Below, piece after piece: positions 5,651-5,699 of a DNA stretch of 5,699 bases; position 1 is the stretch's first letter, and each line of letters opens with the position of its first letter. Location of the stretch: NCBI GenBank assembly GCA_025934385.1, contig JAICYE010000168.1, positions 1 to 5,699 of the forward strand. The letters are read 5' to 3'. This DNA comes from Acidimicrobiia bacterium (GTDB lineage: Bacteria > Actinomycetota > Acidimicrobiia > IMCC26256 > BP-133). The notes beneath the pieces were generated by a model that was not told where the DNA came from, made no database searches, and saw only the letters and a list, made by a program, of their open reading frames with translations. Position numbers and translations under genes: made by a program.

Positions 5651-5699
5651 CCCCCGGTCCTTCCGTCGCCGCTCCGGCGGCCCTCGACGAGGCGCTGGC
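5647..5699 (+). CDS. fliN: Start of a probable FliN/FliY motor switch protein (cut by window end)
   Basis: ATG 5647 overlaps the fliM stop as ATGA and has a good ribosome site, AAGGAG at 5636-5641, five bases upstream. Only 17 codons are visible (MTPGPSVAAPAALDEAL) before the window ends. These residues are not diagnostic. The call rests on position, since fliN or fliY nearly always follows fliM in such operons, and on the tight translational coupling. Whether it is a short FliN or a longer FliY with a CheC-like part cannot be told. Confidence 0.6.
   Translation, partial: MTPGPSVAAPAALDEAL

Noticed and set aside
5686..5697. A relocated CheY-binding peptide in the visible start of fliN (ALDEAL)
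   Set aside because: Only a loose resemblance to EIDALL over a few residues in an Ala-rich stretch; too little of the gene is visible to claim it.

Overview
The window is a GC-rich (by eye around 70%, not counted), fully plus-strand piece of a flagellar operon with nine reading frames, the first and last cut by the window edges: fliK (3' end) - flgD - flgE - flbD/swrD - motA - motB - fliL - fliM - fliN (5' end). Codon third positions are almost all G or C, GTG is used as a start at two genes, and the order matches the fla/che type of operon of Gram-positive bacteria (fliK-flgD-flgE-swrD-fliL-fliM in Bacillus), with motA-motB inserted between flbD and fliL as in many clostridia and deep-branching bacteria. 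FlbD/SwrD, the short FlgD and the base composition point to a high-GC Gram-positive, most likely a flagellated actinobacterium (Acidimicrobiia or a relative). That assignment is inference; no rRNA or taxon marker is present.

Layout by function. Bases 2-2177 form a hook block: FliK (hook-length ruler and export switch), FlgD (hook cap/scaffold) and FlgE (hook subunit). Bases 2273-4690 form a stator block: FlbD/SwrD (stator power factor), MotA and MotB (the ion-driven stator) and FliL (stator-associated membrane protein). In this block every junction has exactly one base between stop and next start. Bases 4748-5699 form a switch block: FliM and the start of a probable FliN, overlapping as ATGA. 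The two longer intergenic gaps (95 and 57 bases) bound the stator block, and each starts with a GC-rich inverted repeat right after the preceding stop codon.

How the genes work together: FliK and FlgD control building of the FlgE hook. MotA/MotB anchor to peptidoglycan and push on the FliM/FliN/FliG rotor ring, with FliL and SwrD supporting stator function. The most notable departure from the textbook is FliM, which starts directly at its middle domain and lacks the N-terminal peptide that binds phosphorylated CheY in enteric bacteria and Bacillus. No mobile element, CRISPR array, RNA gene or wholly new system was seen; this is a recognisable flagellar locus with a few features worth checking.
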